A stretch of DNA of 64,000 nucleotides from Polyangiaceae bacterium (lineage in GTDB: Bacteria; Myxococcota_A; Polyangia; Polyangiales; Polyangiaceae). The position numbers and the translations under genes were made by a program. Below, one piece after another: positions 8,215 through 15,404 of this stretch (within the stretch, counting starts at the first letter, position 1; the number at the start of each line of letters is the position of its first letter). Where the stretch lies: NCBI GenBank assembly GCA_020633235.1, contig JACKEA010000003.1, forward strand, positions 930,001-994,000. Direction: 5' to 3'. The notes beneath the pieces are model-generated. The model saw nothing but the letters and a program-made list of their open reading frames with translations, searched no databases and was not told the DNA's origin.

Positions 8215-9882
8215 ATGCGTCACCTCGTCTTTCTCTTCCCGGCCATGCTCGCATCGCTCGTGACTCTCGTCGGCTGCGGTGACAGCGGAGGAGGCGGCGG
8301 CGGCGGTGATGGAGGCTACGGCAATCTCGGGGGCTTCGGCGCGACCGGCGGTGCGGCCGGTCAAGCCGGCGCGGCCGGCAGCGGTGGCCTCGCGGGCAGC
8401 GGCGGTCTCGCGGGCAGCGGCGGTCTCGCCGGCAGTGGCGGACTCGCCGGCAGTGGCGGTCTCGCCGGCAGTGGTGGACAAGCGGGCGCCGGCGGCAGCC
8501 CACCCGCCACGATCACGCCAGGCGCCGCAGATCGTTTCTTGCTCAAGGGCGTGGTGCTCACGCCCACCGGTCCCATCACCGGCGAGGTGCTGGTGGAAGG
8601 CACGGACATCACCTGCGTCGCGGCCAGCTGCTCGAGCCAGAGCGGCGCCACCGGCGCCACCACGATAGAGACCAACGGCGTCATCCTCCCGGGCCTGATC
8701 GACTCCCACAACCACGGCCTGTTCAACGAGTTCGACGAAGACGACTGGAACCCCGGCAAGTTGTTCTCGAACCACACCCAGTGGAACTCCACCAGCGAGC
8801 CCCGCTACGGCGAGGTGGTCGACGCCAAGCAGTACCTGGAATCCGTCAGCGCCGGCGCCAACGTCAGCTGTGAGATGGCCAAGTACGCCGAGACGAAAGC
8901 CATCATCGCCGGCACCACCTCCTTCTTGATGGCGCCCGGTGCCACGGAGCGAAAGTGCTACGCCTCCGTCGCGCGCACGATCGACACTGGGTTCAACGAC
9001 CTGCCCGACGACAAGATGCGCGTGAGCATCTCGATTCCGGCATCTGCCACCGCCACCAGCGTGTGCAACGACTTCACCGCCGGCACCACCAACCGCTACG
9101 TGGTGCACTGCGGCGAGGGCATCAACGAATCCGCGCGCAAGGAGTTCGACAACCTCACCACCGTGTCCGGCGGCTGCCTCGCGGCACCCCAGACCACCGT
9201 GGTGCACGGCACCGCCCTGGGCACCCCCGAGTTCACCATCATGGCGCAGAACGACATGAAGCTCGTGTGGTCACCCAAATCCAACGTCTTCCTCTACGGT
9301 CAGACCACGGACATCCCCGCCGCCATGGCCGCCGGCGTGAAGATCATCGCCCTGGCGCCGGACTGGGCCCTGGGCGGCAGCGTGAACATGCTGGACGAGC
9401 TGCGCTTCGCCGACAGCTGGGACAACCAGCACTTCGGCGACGTGCTCACGCCGGAGCGCCTGTTCCACATGGTCACCAGCGACGCCGCCATCGCCCTGGG
9501 CATCGATCAGTACGTGGGCACCCTGGAGGTCGGCAAGCGCGCCGACATCACCATCATCGGCGGCACCATCGCCGATCCGTACGGCGCCCTGCTCGCCGCC
9601 AAGCCGCAAACCGTGCGCCTGGTCATGCTCGACGGCCGCGTTCTCTACGGCGACAAAGCGCTCGAGGCCGCGGGCCCAGCCACCCCGGGTTGCGAAGCCC
9701 TCGACGTGTGCGGCGTGCAGAAGTTCCTGTGCATCGCCGAGAACGACACCGCCGACAAGCTGAACCAGACCTTCGCCGAGGTGAAGAGCGTGCTCGAGAC
9801 CGAGCTCGCGAGCTACGACACCACCGTCTCCCCCGCCGGCGGCCCGCTCTCGCCCATCGCCCCGCTCACCAAGTGCAATTGA
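8215..9882 (+). CDS. amidohydrolase-family lipoprotein
   Basis: A 555-aa exported metal-dependent hydrolase. The signal peptide ends at LVGCGD (lipobox). A Gly/Ser/Ala linker with six 18-bp repeats follows (to about residue 95). The rest is an amidohydrolase barrel: a beta-sandwich start (DRFLLKGVVLTPTGPI), the metal-binding HxH in GLIDSHNHG, a later histidine in VVHGTAL, and the metal aspartate block ALAPDWALGGS that resembles GTDWxxSG in related deaminases/amidohydrolases. The end holds VGKRADITIIGG, the usual return strand. Substrate unknown. It is unusual for such an enzyme to be a lipoprotein on a repeat linker, but this is seen among myxobacterial secreted enzymes. Start is ATG 8215, directly before the signal peptide. 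Confidence 0.85.
   Translation: MRHLVFLFPAMLASLVTLVGCGDSGGGGGGGDGGYGNLGGFGATGGAAGQAGAAGSGGLAGSGGLAGSGGLAGSGGLAGSGGLAGSGGQAGAGGSPPATITPGAADRFLLKGVVLTPTGPITGEVLVEGTDITCVAASCSSQSGATGATTIETNGVILPGLIDSHNHGLFNEFDEDDWNPGKLFSNHTQWNSTSEPRYGEVVDAKQYLESVSAGANVSCEMAKYAETKAIIAGTTSFLMAPGATERKCYASVARTIDTGFNDLPDDKMRVSISIPASATATSVCNDFTAGTTNRYVVHCGEGINESARKEFDNLTTVSGGCLAAPQTTVVHGTALGTPEFTIMAQNDMKLVWSPKSNVFLYGQTTDIPAAMAAGVKIIALAPDWALGGSVNMLDELRFADSWDNQHFGDVLTPERLFHMVTSDAAIALGIDQYVGTLEVGKRADITIIGGTIADPYGALLAAKPQTVRLVMLDGRVLYGDKALEAAGPATPGCEALDVCGVQKFLCIAENDTADKLNQTFAEVKSVLETELASYDTTVSPAGGPLSPIAPLTKCN
8377..8484 (+). repeat. 18-bp tandem repeat, six units, in the amidohydrolase linker
   Basis: Six units of about GGCAGCGGCGGTCTCGCC encode GSGGLA; the last has changed to GSGGQA. 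The unit length equals that of the 2198-2305 repeat but the sequence is unrelated. Confidence 0.85.
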
Positions 9883-9891
9883 TGGGGAATT

Positions 9892-9927
9892 GGTTTGTCG
9901 CTGCAGCGCGGAAACAGCGCTGCAGCG
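9892..9927. terminator. hairpin between convergent genes, overlapping a dispersed-repeat copy
   Basis: CGCTGCAGCGC (9899-9909) and GCGCTGCAGCG (9917-9927) form a perfect 11-bp stem with a 7-base loop. It lies between the stops of the amidohydrolase gene (+) and the PIN toxin gene (-), so it can act on both transcripts. The left part (9892-9915) is a dispersed-repeat copy of the GGTTTGTCGCTG...GCGCGGAAAC type. No T-run follows. Confidence 0.55.
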
Positions 9928-9950
9928 CGAAGCGTCCCCTTGCGGACCGC

Positions 9951-10352
9951 CTACGCGATCCAGTTTTCGTAGCGCAAGCCAGGAACGCGAGCGAAGTGCT
10001 TTTCGTTGCCTGACACGAGCACCTGGGCGTTGCAACGACAGATGGACGCGATTCGAAGATCGGCGTCGTCCAGCCGCTGGCCCTTCGCTTCGAGGTGAGC
10101 TCGAAGCTCACCGTAGTGACGAGCAGCCTCAGCATCGAAATCGAGACAGTCCATCGTGCTGGTGACGAGCGCCACTGCGTCGAGCCACTTCCTTACCTGC
10201 GAGGTGCGAAGCGCACCGTAGTACAGCTCGCCCAAGGTCACCGAAGTGAGCCTCACCTGGGAACGCGATAGCGCGCTCAACCGCGCTCGCGCTCGCTCGG
10301 GAAGACTGCCGCGCATCACCAAGCTGATGACGTCCGTGTCCAAGACGTACAT
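9951..10352 (-). CDS. vapC: PIN-domain ribonuclease toxin (VapC-type)
   Basis: A 133-aa PIN-fold protein, expected to be a Mg-dependent endoribonuclease toxin. Acidic active-site residues are visible: D5/D7 in YVLDTDVIS, Glu in TLGELYYG, and the DDADLRIAS block, then a final Asn-rich strand (LVSGNEKHFARV). Length is typical of the family. It starts at ATG 10352, two bases after the antitoxin stop (TGA-AC-ATG), so the genes form one translationally linked unit. A longer in-frame version up to 10637 would overlap the antitoxin completely and is rejected. The cellular RNA target cannot be read from the sequence. Confidence 0.9.
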   Translation of the reverse strand: MYVLDTDVISLVMRGSLPERARARLSALSRSQVRLTSVTLGELYYGALRTSQVRKWLDAVALVTSTMDCLDFDAEAARHYGELRAHLEAKGQRLDDADLRIASICRCNAQVLVSGNEKHFARVPGLRYENWIA

Positions 10353-10354
10353 GT

Positions 10355-10624
10355 TCAGTCTTCCAACTTCACGGGGCGTGGACGGGCCCTGGCGCGGCTC
10401 TTCACCGTGTCGCGCATGATCTCCGCAAAGTCGTCCACGTCCGACATCACGCCGTAGATCCTGGTCCACCAGTCTCCGGCAACGTGATCCGCCTCCTCCG
10501 GCGGCAGCAGAACGGCCACCGTCTTTCCACGTCGCTCGACGGCCACGCGCTCGCCACGCTCCACGGCTCGCAGCGTTTCGGACAGGTGTGCTTTTAGCTC
10601 CGCCACGGCGATTCTCTTGACCAT
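10355..10624 (-). CDS. Phd/YefM-type antitoxin
   Basis: An 89-aa antitoxin for the PIN toxin. The N-terminal half (VKRIAVAELKAHLSETLRAVERGERVAVERRGK) is the Phd/YefM DNA-binding dimer fold. The C-terminal part (WTRIYGVMSDVDDFAEIMRDT) would form the toxin-binding helix. ATG 10624 is the only reasonable start. Upstream lies an inverted-repeat operator (10625-10652), consistent with autoregulation by the toxin-antitoxin complex, as known for these families. Confidence 0.88.
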   Translation of the reverse strand: MVKRIAVAELKAHLSETLRAVERGERVAVERRGKTVAVLLPPEEADHVAGDWWTRIYGVMSDVDDFAEIMRDTVKSRARARPRPVKLED

Positions 10625-10652
10625 ATGACCTCTTCAAAAGGTCATTATGACC
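10625..10652. promoter_or_regulatory. operator with three GGTCAT/ATGACC half-sites upstream of the toxin-antitoxin genes
   Basis: GGTCAT-T-ATGACC (10640-10652) is a perfect 6+6 palindrome around one base. A third half-site, ATGACC, lies at 10625-10630 directly before the antitoxin ATG. On the minus strand the palindrome reads GGTCATAATGACC and includes a CATAAT -10-like element. This is the expected place and shape for the antitoxin's binding site. Confidence 0.7.
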
Positions 10653-10733
10653 CTTTCCAGCGTCTGCGCCAGCGGACGTGCAGCGCTACGGCCTTCCAGT
10701 CGAACACCTCCGAAAGCGGTGCCCCCGCACGGC

Positions 10734-11879
10734 TCATGGCAGCTGGAGCGCGAGGGGCGGGCGCACGTTCGGACAGTGAGAGACGGAGAGCTCGCTCAGA
10801 GCGGGGAGCTGCGAGTTGCCGCGCACGCGAAAGGCGCGCGCGCCATCGGTGGTGGCGACCAGCACCAGTCCCTGCTCGGCCGCACTCACGGGATTGCGCG
10901 GCAGCCACGCGTCGCCGTCCACGTCCCCCGAGAGGCGCACGGCGGAGCTCACGCCCCGCGCGAGGGGCAGCGCCATGAGCGCGAGGCCCGACTCCACGCG
11001 CTCGAGCAGCACCAGCGCGTCCGGCGCGGTCGAGAGCGTGGCGCCCTCCAGCGATCCGGACAGCGGCAGCGACACGCTGCGGAGCTCCGGCGCGAAGGGG
11101 CTCACGGTGAGCGTCTGACCCACGAGCGCGCGCGCGTCCCCGTCGTGCTGCCGCACCAGCCAGGCTTCGTCCAGATCCGGCGCGGAGACCAGCACCGACG
11201 CTGGACGACCCGGCGCGGGTAGGATCCAACGCTCTGCTTGCCACGTTGGGGCGTGGCTGACGGAGACGATGGCGTCGGCATCACGGCCGTCTTCGAAGGC
11301 GGAAGCGTCGAGACCGATCCAGCGCCGCTCACGGCCCACGTTGTAGAGCCCGGATGGCGCAAACCACGCCTTGCCCAGCCCCTCCGGCGAAAGGGCGTCG
11401 TCGAGGAGCGTCCAGGTGGTGCCGAGCTCGCGGCTCAGCGCCAGCGTGCTCGCCGCATCCGCATGAACCCGAACATCGCCGGAGAAGAGCTCGGAACGCT
11501 GAAAGACGGTGAGCTCGGCGCCGTTCCAGCGCAGGGCCACCACGCGCGCGGCATCCATCTCGGGATCCTGCACGGCCGCGAGCAAGCGGCGCCGCGCTGC
11601 GTCCCACACCAGATCGAGGAGCGGGCCTTCGAGCGCGAGGCGCGCGAGCTCGCGGCCGGAAGCGACGTCGAAAGCAACCACACCGCCGTCCGCGTGGCGA
11701 CCGAAGGCAGTGACGTGCATCACGCCTTCACGCGGCGGCGGCGGTGGGCGCCAGCGCGTCCATCCCGAGTCGGAGGGCGCAGGCGCTTCCGATTGCGGAG
11801 CGGGCGAGCCGCTGGAGCAGGCGAGAGCCAATGTGGTGGCGCCCAAGGCGCCGAGGCGGGCGAGGGTGAGCTTTTGCAT
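10734..11879 (-). CDS. lipoprotein, possible beta-propeller-like, function unknown
   Basis: A 381-aa lipoprotein with the signal peptide MQKLTLARLGALGATTLALAC and lipobox ALAC. A Pro/Ser-rich linker follows (APAPSDSG, PPPPP). The remainder has repeating beta-rich blocks with turns such as DVASGRELARLALEGP and GVVAFD, which suggests a WD40/PQQ-like propeller, but repeat motifs are too degenerate to name a family. ATG 11879 is chosen because the signal peptide begins there; the in-frame extension to 11948 is not a signal sequence. No catalytic motif is evident. It lies in a minus-strand run with sixA but is separated from it by 75 bases. Confidence 0.65.
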   Translation of the reverse strand: MQKLTLARLGALGATTLALACSSGSPAPQSEAPAPSDSGWTRWRPPPPPREGVMHVTAFGRHADGGVVAFDVASGRELARLALEGPLLDLVWDAARRRLLAAVQDPEMDAARVVALRWNGAELTVFQRSELFSGDVRVHADAASTLALSRELGTTWTLLDDALSPEGLGKAWFAPSGLYNVGRERRWIGLDASAFEDGRDADAIVSVSHAPTWQAERWILPAPGRPASVLVSAPDLDEAWLVRQHDGDARALVGQTLTVSPFAPELRSVSLPLSGSLEGATLSTAPDALVLLERVESGLALMALPLARGVSSAVRLSGDVDGDAWLPRNPVSAAEQGLVLVATTDGARAFRVRGNSQLPALSELSVSHCPNVRPPLALQLP

Positions 11880-11954
11880 GGGGGCCTGCTCGGCCCCGAA
11901 CGCCCTCAGTTGCTGCGCGCAGAAGGGCCCGCGCAGGGGCCCCGACACACTGAC

Positions 11955-12446
11955 TCAATCGAGATCCTTAGGACGACAGTTGCTCGCGATTTTCGTGCGC
12001 CCGTCGAGCGAAAGATCGCTCCAGGCGCCGGCCGCCAGCTCCAGCACCGCGAGGGCCGCCGTCGGCATCGTCAGGCTTTCTCCAGTGAGCCCTTCGATCA
12101 AGCTCTCGAGGCCGGGGTTGTGTCCCACGAGCAGCACGCGTTCGCACGCCGGGGGCGCGCCCTGCACCGCGTTCGCGTAGTCCGCGGGCTCCGCCAGGTA
12201 CAGCGAGCGCACGAGGCGTAGCTCACCGCGCCAGCCGCACTCCTCCATCACCGACAGCGCCGTCTGGCGCGCCCGCCGCGCCGTGGACGAAAGCACCAGA
12301 TCCGGCACCAGCGCGTTTTCCACCAGGTAGCGCCCCATGCGCGGAGCGTCGCGTTCGCCCCGGCGATTGAGCGGCCGATCGTGATCCGGAAGCGAGCCGT
12401 CGTCCCAGCTCGACTTCGCGTGGCGGAGGATCAAGAGCGTCTTCAC
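11955..12446 (-). CDS. sixA: SixA-type phosphohistidine phosphatase
   Basis: A 163-aa histidine phosphatase superfamily protein. The catalytic RHG-like motif is RHAKSSW near the N-terminus, the usual SixA form of the signature, and the second catalytic histidine is in LLVGHNPGLE. SixA dephosphorylates phosphohistidine in phosphotransfer proteins; its target here is unknown. The GTG at 12446 overlaps the TGA of the upstream TPR lipoprotein (GTGA), and VKTLLILRHAK matches the family N-terminus, so it is preferred to ATG 12461 (MVAQEVKTLL), which would overlap the upstream gene by 19 bases. Confidence 0.85.
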   Translation of the reverse strand: MKTLLILRHAKSSWDDGSLPDHDRPLNRRGERDAPRMGRYLVENALVPDLVLSSTARRARQTALSVMEECGWRGELRLVRSLYLAEPADYANAVQGAPPACERVLLVGHNPGLESLIEGLTGESLTMPTAALAVLELAAGAWSDLSLDGRTKIASNCRPKDLD

Positions 12447-14041
12447 TTCTTGGGCAACCATTCCGGCTTGGTGGTCAGCGCGCCGGCCACCTCCACCCGC
12501 GTGATGTCCCCCTTCTCGCAAGTGATCTTCACCTTCGGCTTGCCGGCGTCCTCGCTGACCACACTCTGGATCCGCGCGACCTCCGTGTGCACCTGGTCCG
12601 CGCAGAACGCCATCACCTTCACGCCCTCGTCCAGGGTGCCGGCGTGCAGCGCCTTCACGTCCAGCGTGACCTCTCCGCCGTCCGCGATGCGCTTCACGGT
12701 CACCTTCTTGCCGTCCACCTTGGACACGATGCCGAGGTGCAGGGCCTTGTCCGGCGGCCTGAGGGGCGCCCACACCCGGAAGCCTTCCAGCTGCTCCGTG
12801 GGCGGCAAGGTGTTCTTGGTGGAGCTCGGACGCAGGAGCTTCTTGTCGACCCAACCGGCGGCCTTCGCGAACAGCGCGCCGCCGGAGGCCGCCCCGGGAT
12901 CTTCCGTCGCGATCAACGCCTCGTGAGCTCCCGCGCCGAGCAACCAAACCTGCTGGCCATGCTCCACGGTGGCCGTCGCCTCTGCCTCGGCGTCTTGGGC
13001 GGGCGCCACGCCCAGCGCGCCCCACGCCCACTGGGCCTTGGGGCTGGCCATCTTGCAGCGGCGCTTCTCGCACTCCACGGCGATGGCGAGCTCCTTCTTG
13101 GCCGCCACGACGTCTGCCGGAACGGCCTTCCACTTGCCGAGGGCGAGCTCGCGATCGAGCTCCGCCGCTACCTCGCTGGGCTTCTTCGCCGTGAGCCCCT
13201 CCTTGCCCAGGGCAAGCAGGTGCTGGTGCAGGGCGTCGCGCAGGATCTCGTCTGCCAGCGGCCGCTCCGCCGCGCTGATCTTGCCGTCCTTCTGCAGCGC
13301 GTTCAGACGATCGATGGCCTCTTGCCACTTCTTGGCCTCGAGCAGCGGCCGGATCTCCTTGGTGCTCTCGCCCACGATCAGCTTCTTCAGACGCTTGCCG
13401 GCTTCGGTGAAGCCGTCGTTGGAGAGCGACGTCGTGGCATCCGGCGAGCTCAGCAGCGCCCGCGCGGCCTCCACGTTACCCGCCTTCACGTCCTCGCCCA
13501 TCTTGGCTTCCATGCAGTCGAGCAAGGTGTCTTGCGCCAGCTTCTGCAGCGTCTCCTTGAAGTGGGCGCTGGGCTTCTGACGCAGCGGGGTAGCGACGGA
13601 TTTGAGAGCGCTGGCGCACTTGCCTTGGCCCGCTTGCTTCTTGGCGCTCGCAGCCACCTCGGCGGCGCGCTTCTCGTCGATCTCCTTCTCGACCGCCAGC
13701 GCTTCCCGCGTGCGATCGAGGGCGGCGTACTCGCGAGCTTCTTCGGCGCGATCATGAGCCGTGGCCCAATCGCCCTCCGCCATCGCCTTCTTGGCTTGTT
13801 CCAGCAGGATGCCGGCGAGCTCGTCCTTGCCATCTTCCGCCGCCTGGGTATCGCCGAAACGCAACACCAAGCGCCGGTAGTGACCCGCGTCGTGACTCTG
13901 CCGGGCCCGCTCGAGCAGGCGCTGCGCCTTGGCCTCGTCGGGGGAGTCGGCCGGCGATTCGGAGCCCTGGCCGGCGCCTCCGCAGGCGCTCGCGAGAGCC
14001 GATACGATCAGGAACAGACCCAAGGATTTTCGCGGAATCAC
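12443..14041 (-). CDS. TPR-type helical lipoprotein
   Basis: A 532-aa lipoprotein. GTG 14041 starts a signal peptide (IPRKSLGLFLIVSALASAC, lipobox LASAC). A TTG at 14077 would add 12 residues. Residues about 25-300 are Ala/Glu/Lys-rich helices with TPR-like spacing (AQRLLERARQSHDAGHYRRL, ILLEQAKKAMAEGDWATAHD). The C-terminal 200 residues are beta-rich and include two cysteines in VECEKRRCKMAS and a small SH3/KOW-like segment (GIVSKVDGKKVTVKRI). Two similar blocks may be assembly or ligand-binding domains. Function unknown. It is coupled to sixA by a 4-bp overlap. Confidence 0.7.
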   Translation of the reverse strand: MIPRKSLGLFLIVSALASACGGAGQGSESPADSPDEAKAQRLLERARQSHDAGHYRRLVLRFGDTQAAEDGKDELAGILLEQAKKAMAEGDWATAHDRAEEAREYAALDRTREALAVEKEIDEKRAAEVAASAKKQAGQGKCASALKSVATPLRQKPSAHFKETLQKLAQDTLLDCMEAKMGEDVKAGNVEAARALLSSPDATTSLSNDGFTEAGKRLKKLIVGESTKEIRPLLEAKKWQEAIDRLNALQKDGKISAAERPLADEILRDALHQHLLALGKEGLTAKKPSEVAAELDRELALGKWKAVPADVVAAKKELAIAVECEKRRCKMASPKAQWAWGALGVAPAQDAEAEATATVEHGQQVWLLGAGAHEALIATEDPGAASGGALFAKAAGWVDKKLLRPSSTKNTLPPTEQLEGFRVWAPLRPPDKALHLGIVSKVDGKKVTVKRIADGGEVTLDVKALHAGTLDEGVKVMAFCADQVHTEVARIQSVVSEDAGKPKVKITCEKGDITRVEVAGALTTKPEWLPKK

Positions 14042-14085
14042 GGGGCAGTGGGTCCCACGGCGCCCGAGGCTCGTCAAGCGAGGCC

Positions 14086-14694
14086 ATGCCCCGTGCTAAT
14101 CCTCAGTCGCGCGAGATGTCCCCTCCCCCTGGCTCGGAACAATTGGCGGCTTGGGCGCGCAGTCGACGCGCCGCCTACGAAGCAATGCCCAACCAGGAAT
14201 GGTTTCGGGCCTGGGAGCCGTTCGACACCATGGTGAGCGCGGAAGCGTACCTGAACAGCATCTCGTGGCCTCTGGCCCCCGCCCAGATCACGATTGCCGA
14301 ACCCTGGCTCGCCGCGTTGGACAGCGAGCCGCTCGATCGCACCCTGCTCGCGTTCGTCTCGCACCCGGGCCTGTACCGCCGCGCCGCCGCCCGTGGGGGC
14401 GAGCACTTCAACACCCGCGTCGCGTTCATCGAAACTCCTCCGCCGCCCACCGTGCGCATCGGGGACCCGAAATGGGACGAGCACGTGCTCACCTTCGCCG
14501 CGTCCGCCGCCGAAGCTGCCGCAGCGTTCCCCAAGGGCGCGCGGGAGCTGCTCGCGTCCTGGGGCTTTTCCGGTCACATCGAAGTGCGCCCCGGCGGCCT
14601 GGTGCTCCACTTCGCGGGGACCCGGCCGGCGCCGGATCATCTGTCGCGCCTGGCCAAGGCGATTCCGCCGCTCGTCGCCGAGCTGGTAAAGTGA
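14086..14694 (+). CDS. conserved-looking protein of unknown function, first gene of a two-component operon
   Basis: A 202-aa cytoplasmic protein (no signal peptide or membrane helix), not recognised. Notable blocks: PNQEWFRAWEPFDTMVSAEAYLN, LDRTLLAFVSHPGLYRRAAA, and KWDEHVLTFAASAAEAAAAFP. ATG 14086 has GCGAGG nearby; ATG 14116 (MSPPPGSEQ) is a possible shorter start. Its TGA lies eight bases before the response regulator ATG, and a GTG overlapping the TGA (GTGA, 14691) would start the regulator four codons earlier, so the three genes 14086-16810 are clearly one unit. A role in the signal path is therefore likely, but none is evident from the sequence. It diverges from the TPR lipoprotein/sixA operon with a 44-base gap. 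Confidence 0.7.
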   Translation: MPRANPQSREMSPPPGSEQLAAWARSRRAAYEAMPNQEWFRAWEPFDTMVSAEAYLNSISWPLAPAQITIAEPWLAALDSEPLDRTLLAFVSHPGLYRRAAARGGEHFNTRVAFIETPPPPTVRIGDPKWDEHVLTFAASAAEAAAAFPKGARELLASWGFSGHIEVRPGGLVLHFAGTRPAPDHLSRLAKAIPPLVAELVK

Positions 14695-14702
14695 CGGCGC
14701 GC

Positions 14703-15404
14703 ATGCAGCGAATTCTCGTCGTCGAAGATGAGCCCGCCATCGCGGAGAGCGTCGCCTACGCCCTGCGCCGGGACGGCTTCGGAGTGACGCTGGCGCACAC
14801 CTTCGCGGACGCCGAGCGCGAAGCGCGGGACACGGACCTGATCGTGCTGGATCTGATGCTACCGGACGGCAGCGGCTTCGATCTGATCGGCATTCTGCGG
14901 CGCGAAAAGCGCCTCACGCCCATCATCGTGCTGTCCAGCCGCGACGGCGAAGCGGATCGGGTGGCGGCGCTGGAGACGGGCGCCGACGACTACGTGACCA
15001 AGCCGTTTTCCCCGCGGGAAGTGGTGGCCCGCGTGCGCGCCGTGCTGCGGCGTACGGGCCAGAGCGACGGCGGCGGCGCTGCTGGCGTCGGCGAGTTGCC
15101 CGTCACCGCGGACGACGCCACCCGCCGGGCCACCGTGCAGGGCAAGGCGCTGGAGCTCACCCGCGTGGAGTTCGACCTGCTCGCGGGCCTGCTCGACAGC
15201 CCGGGTCGCGTGTACACGCGCGCGCAGCTCATCGATCGCGTGTGGGGCGACGGCTTCGCCATCAGCGATCGCACGGTGGACTCGCACATCAAGTCACTGC
15301 GCAAGAAGATCGGCGAGGCCGGCGGCGAGCCAGGGCTGATCGAGACCGTGCGTGGCGTGGGCTATCGCATCACCGATCGCCCCACTGACACAGAGAAGCC
15401 GTGA
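14703..15404 (+). CDS. OmpR/CreB-type response regulator
   Basis: A 233-aa regulator. The receiver (1-115) has the acidic pair (VEDEP), the phospho-acceptor D50 in LIVLDLMLPDG and the conserved K100 in DDYVTKPFS. The C-terminal winged helix (130-228) carries the OmpR-type signature VDSHIKSLRKKIGE and ETVRGVGYRI. It therefore binds DNA as a phosphorylated dimer; target genes are unknown. It is followed by a kinase with a CreC-like H-box, so the pair resembles CreBC. ATG 14703 is used; GTG 14691 is an alternative start overlapping the upstream gene's stop. Confidence 0.9.
   Translation: MQRILVVEDEPAIAESVAYALRRDGFGVTLAHTFADAEREARDTDLIVLDLMLPDGSGFDLIGILRREKRLTPIIVLSSRDGEADRVAALETGADDYVTKPFSPREVVARVRAVLRRTGQSDGGGAAGVGELPVTADDATRRATVQGKALELTRVEFDLLAGLLDSPGRVYTRAQLIDRVWGDGFAISDRTVDSHIKSLRKKIGEAGGEPGLIETVRGVGYRITDRPTDTEKP

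Noticed and set aside
9951..10637. A 228-codon start for the PIN toxin that would cover the antitoxin
   Set aside because: It overlaps the antitoxin in a different frame, and the toxin motif MYVLDTDV starts at 10352 two bases after the antitoxin stop.
13986..14077. TTG 14077 as the start of the TPR lipoprotein
   Set aside because: The 12 extra residues are not part of a signal peptide; GTG 14041 begins one with a good lipobox.
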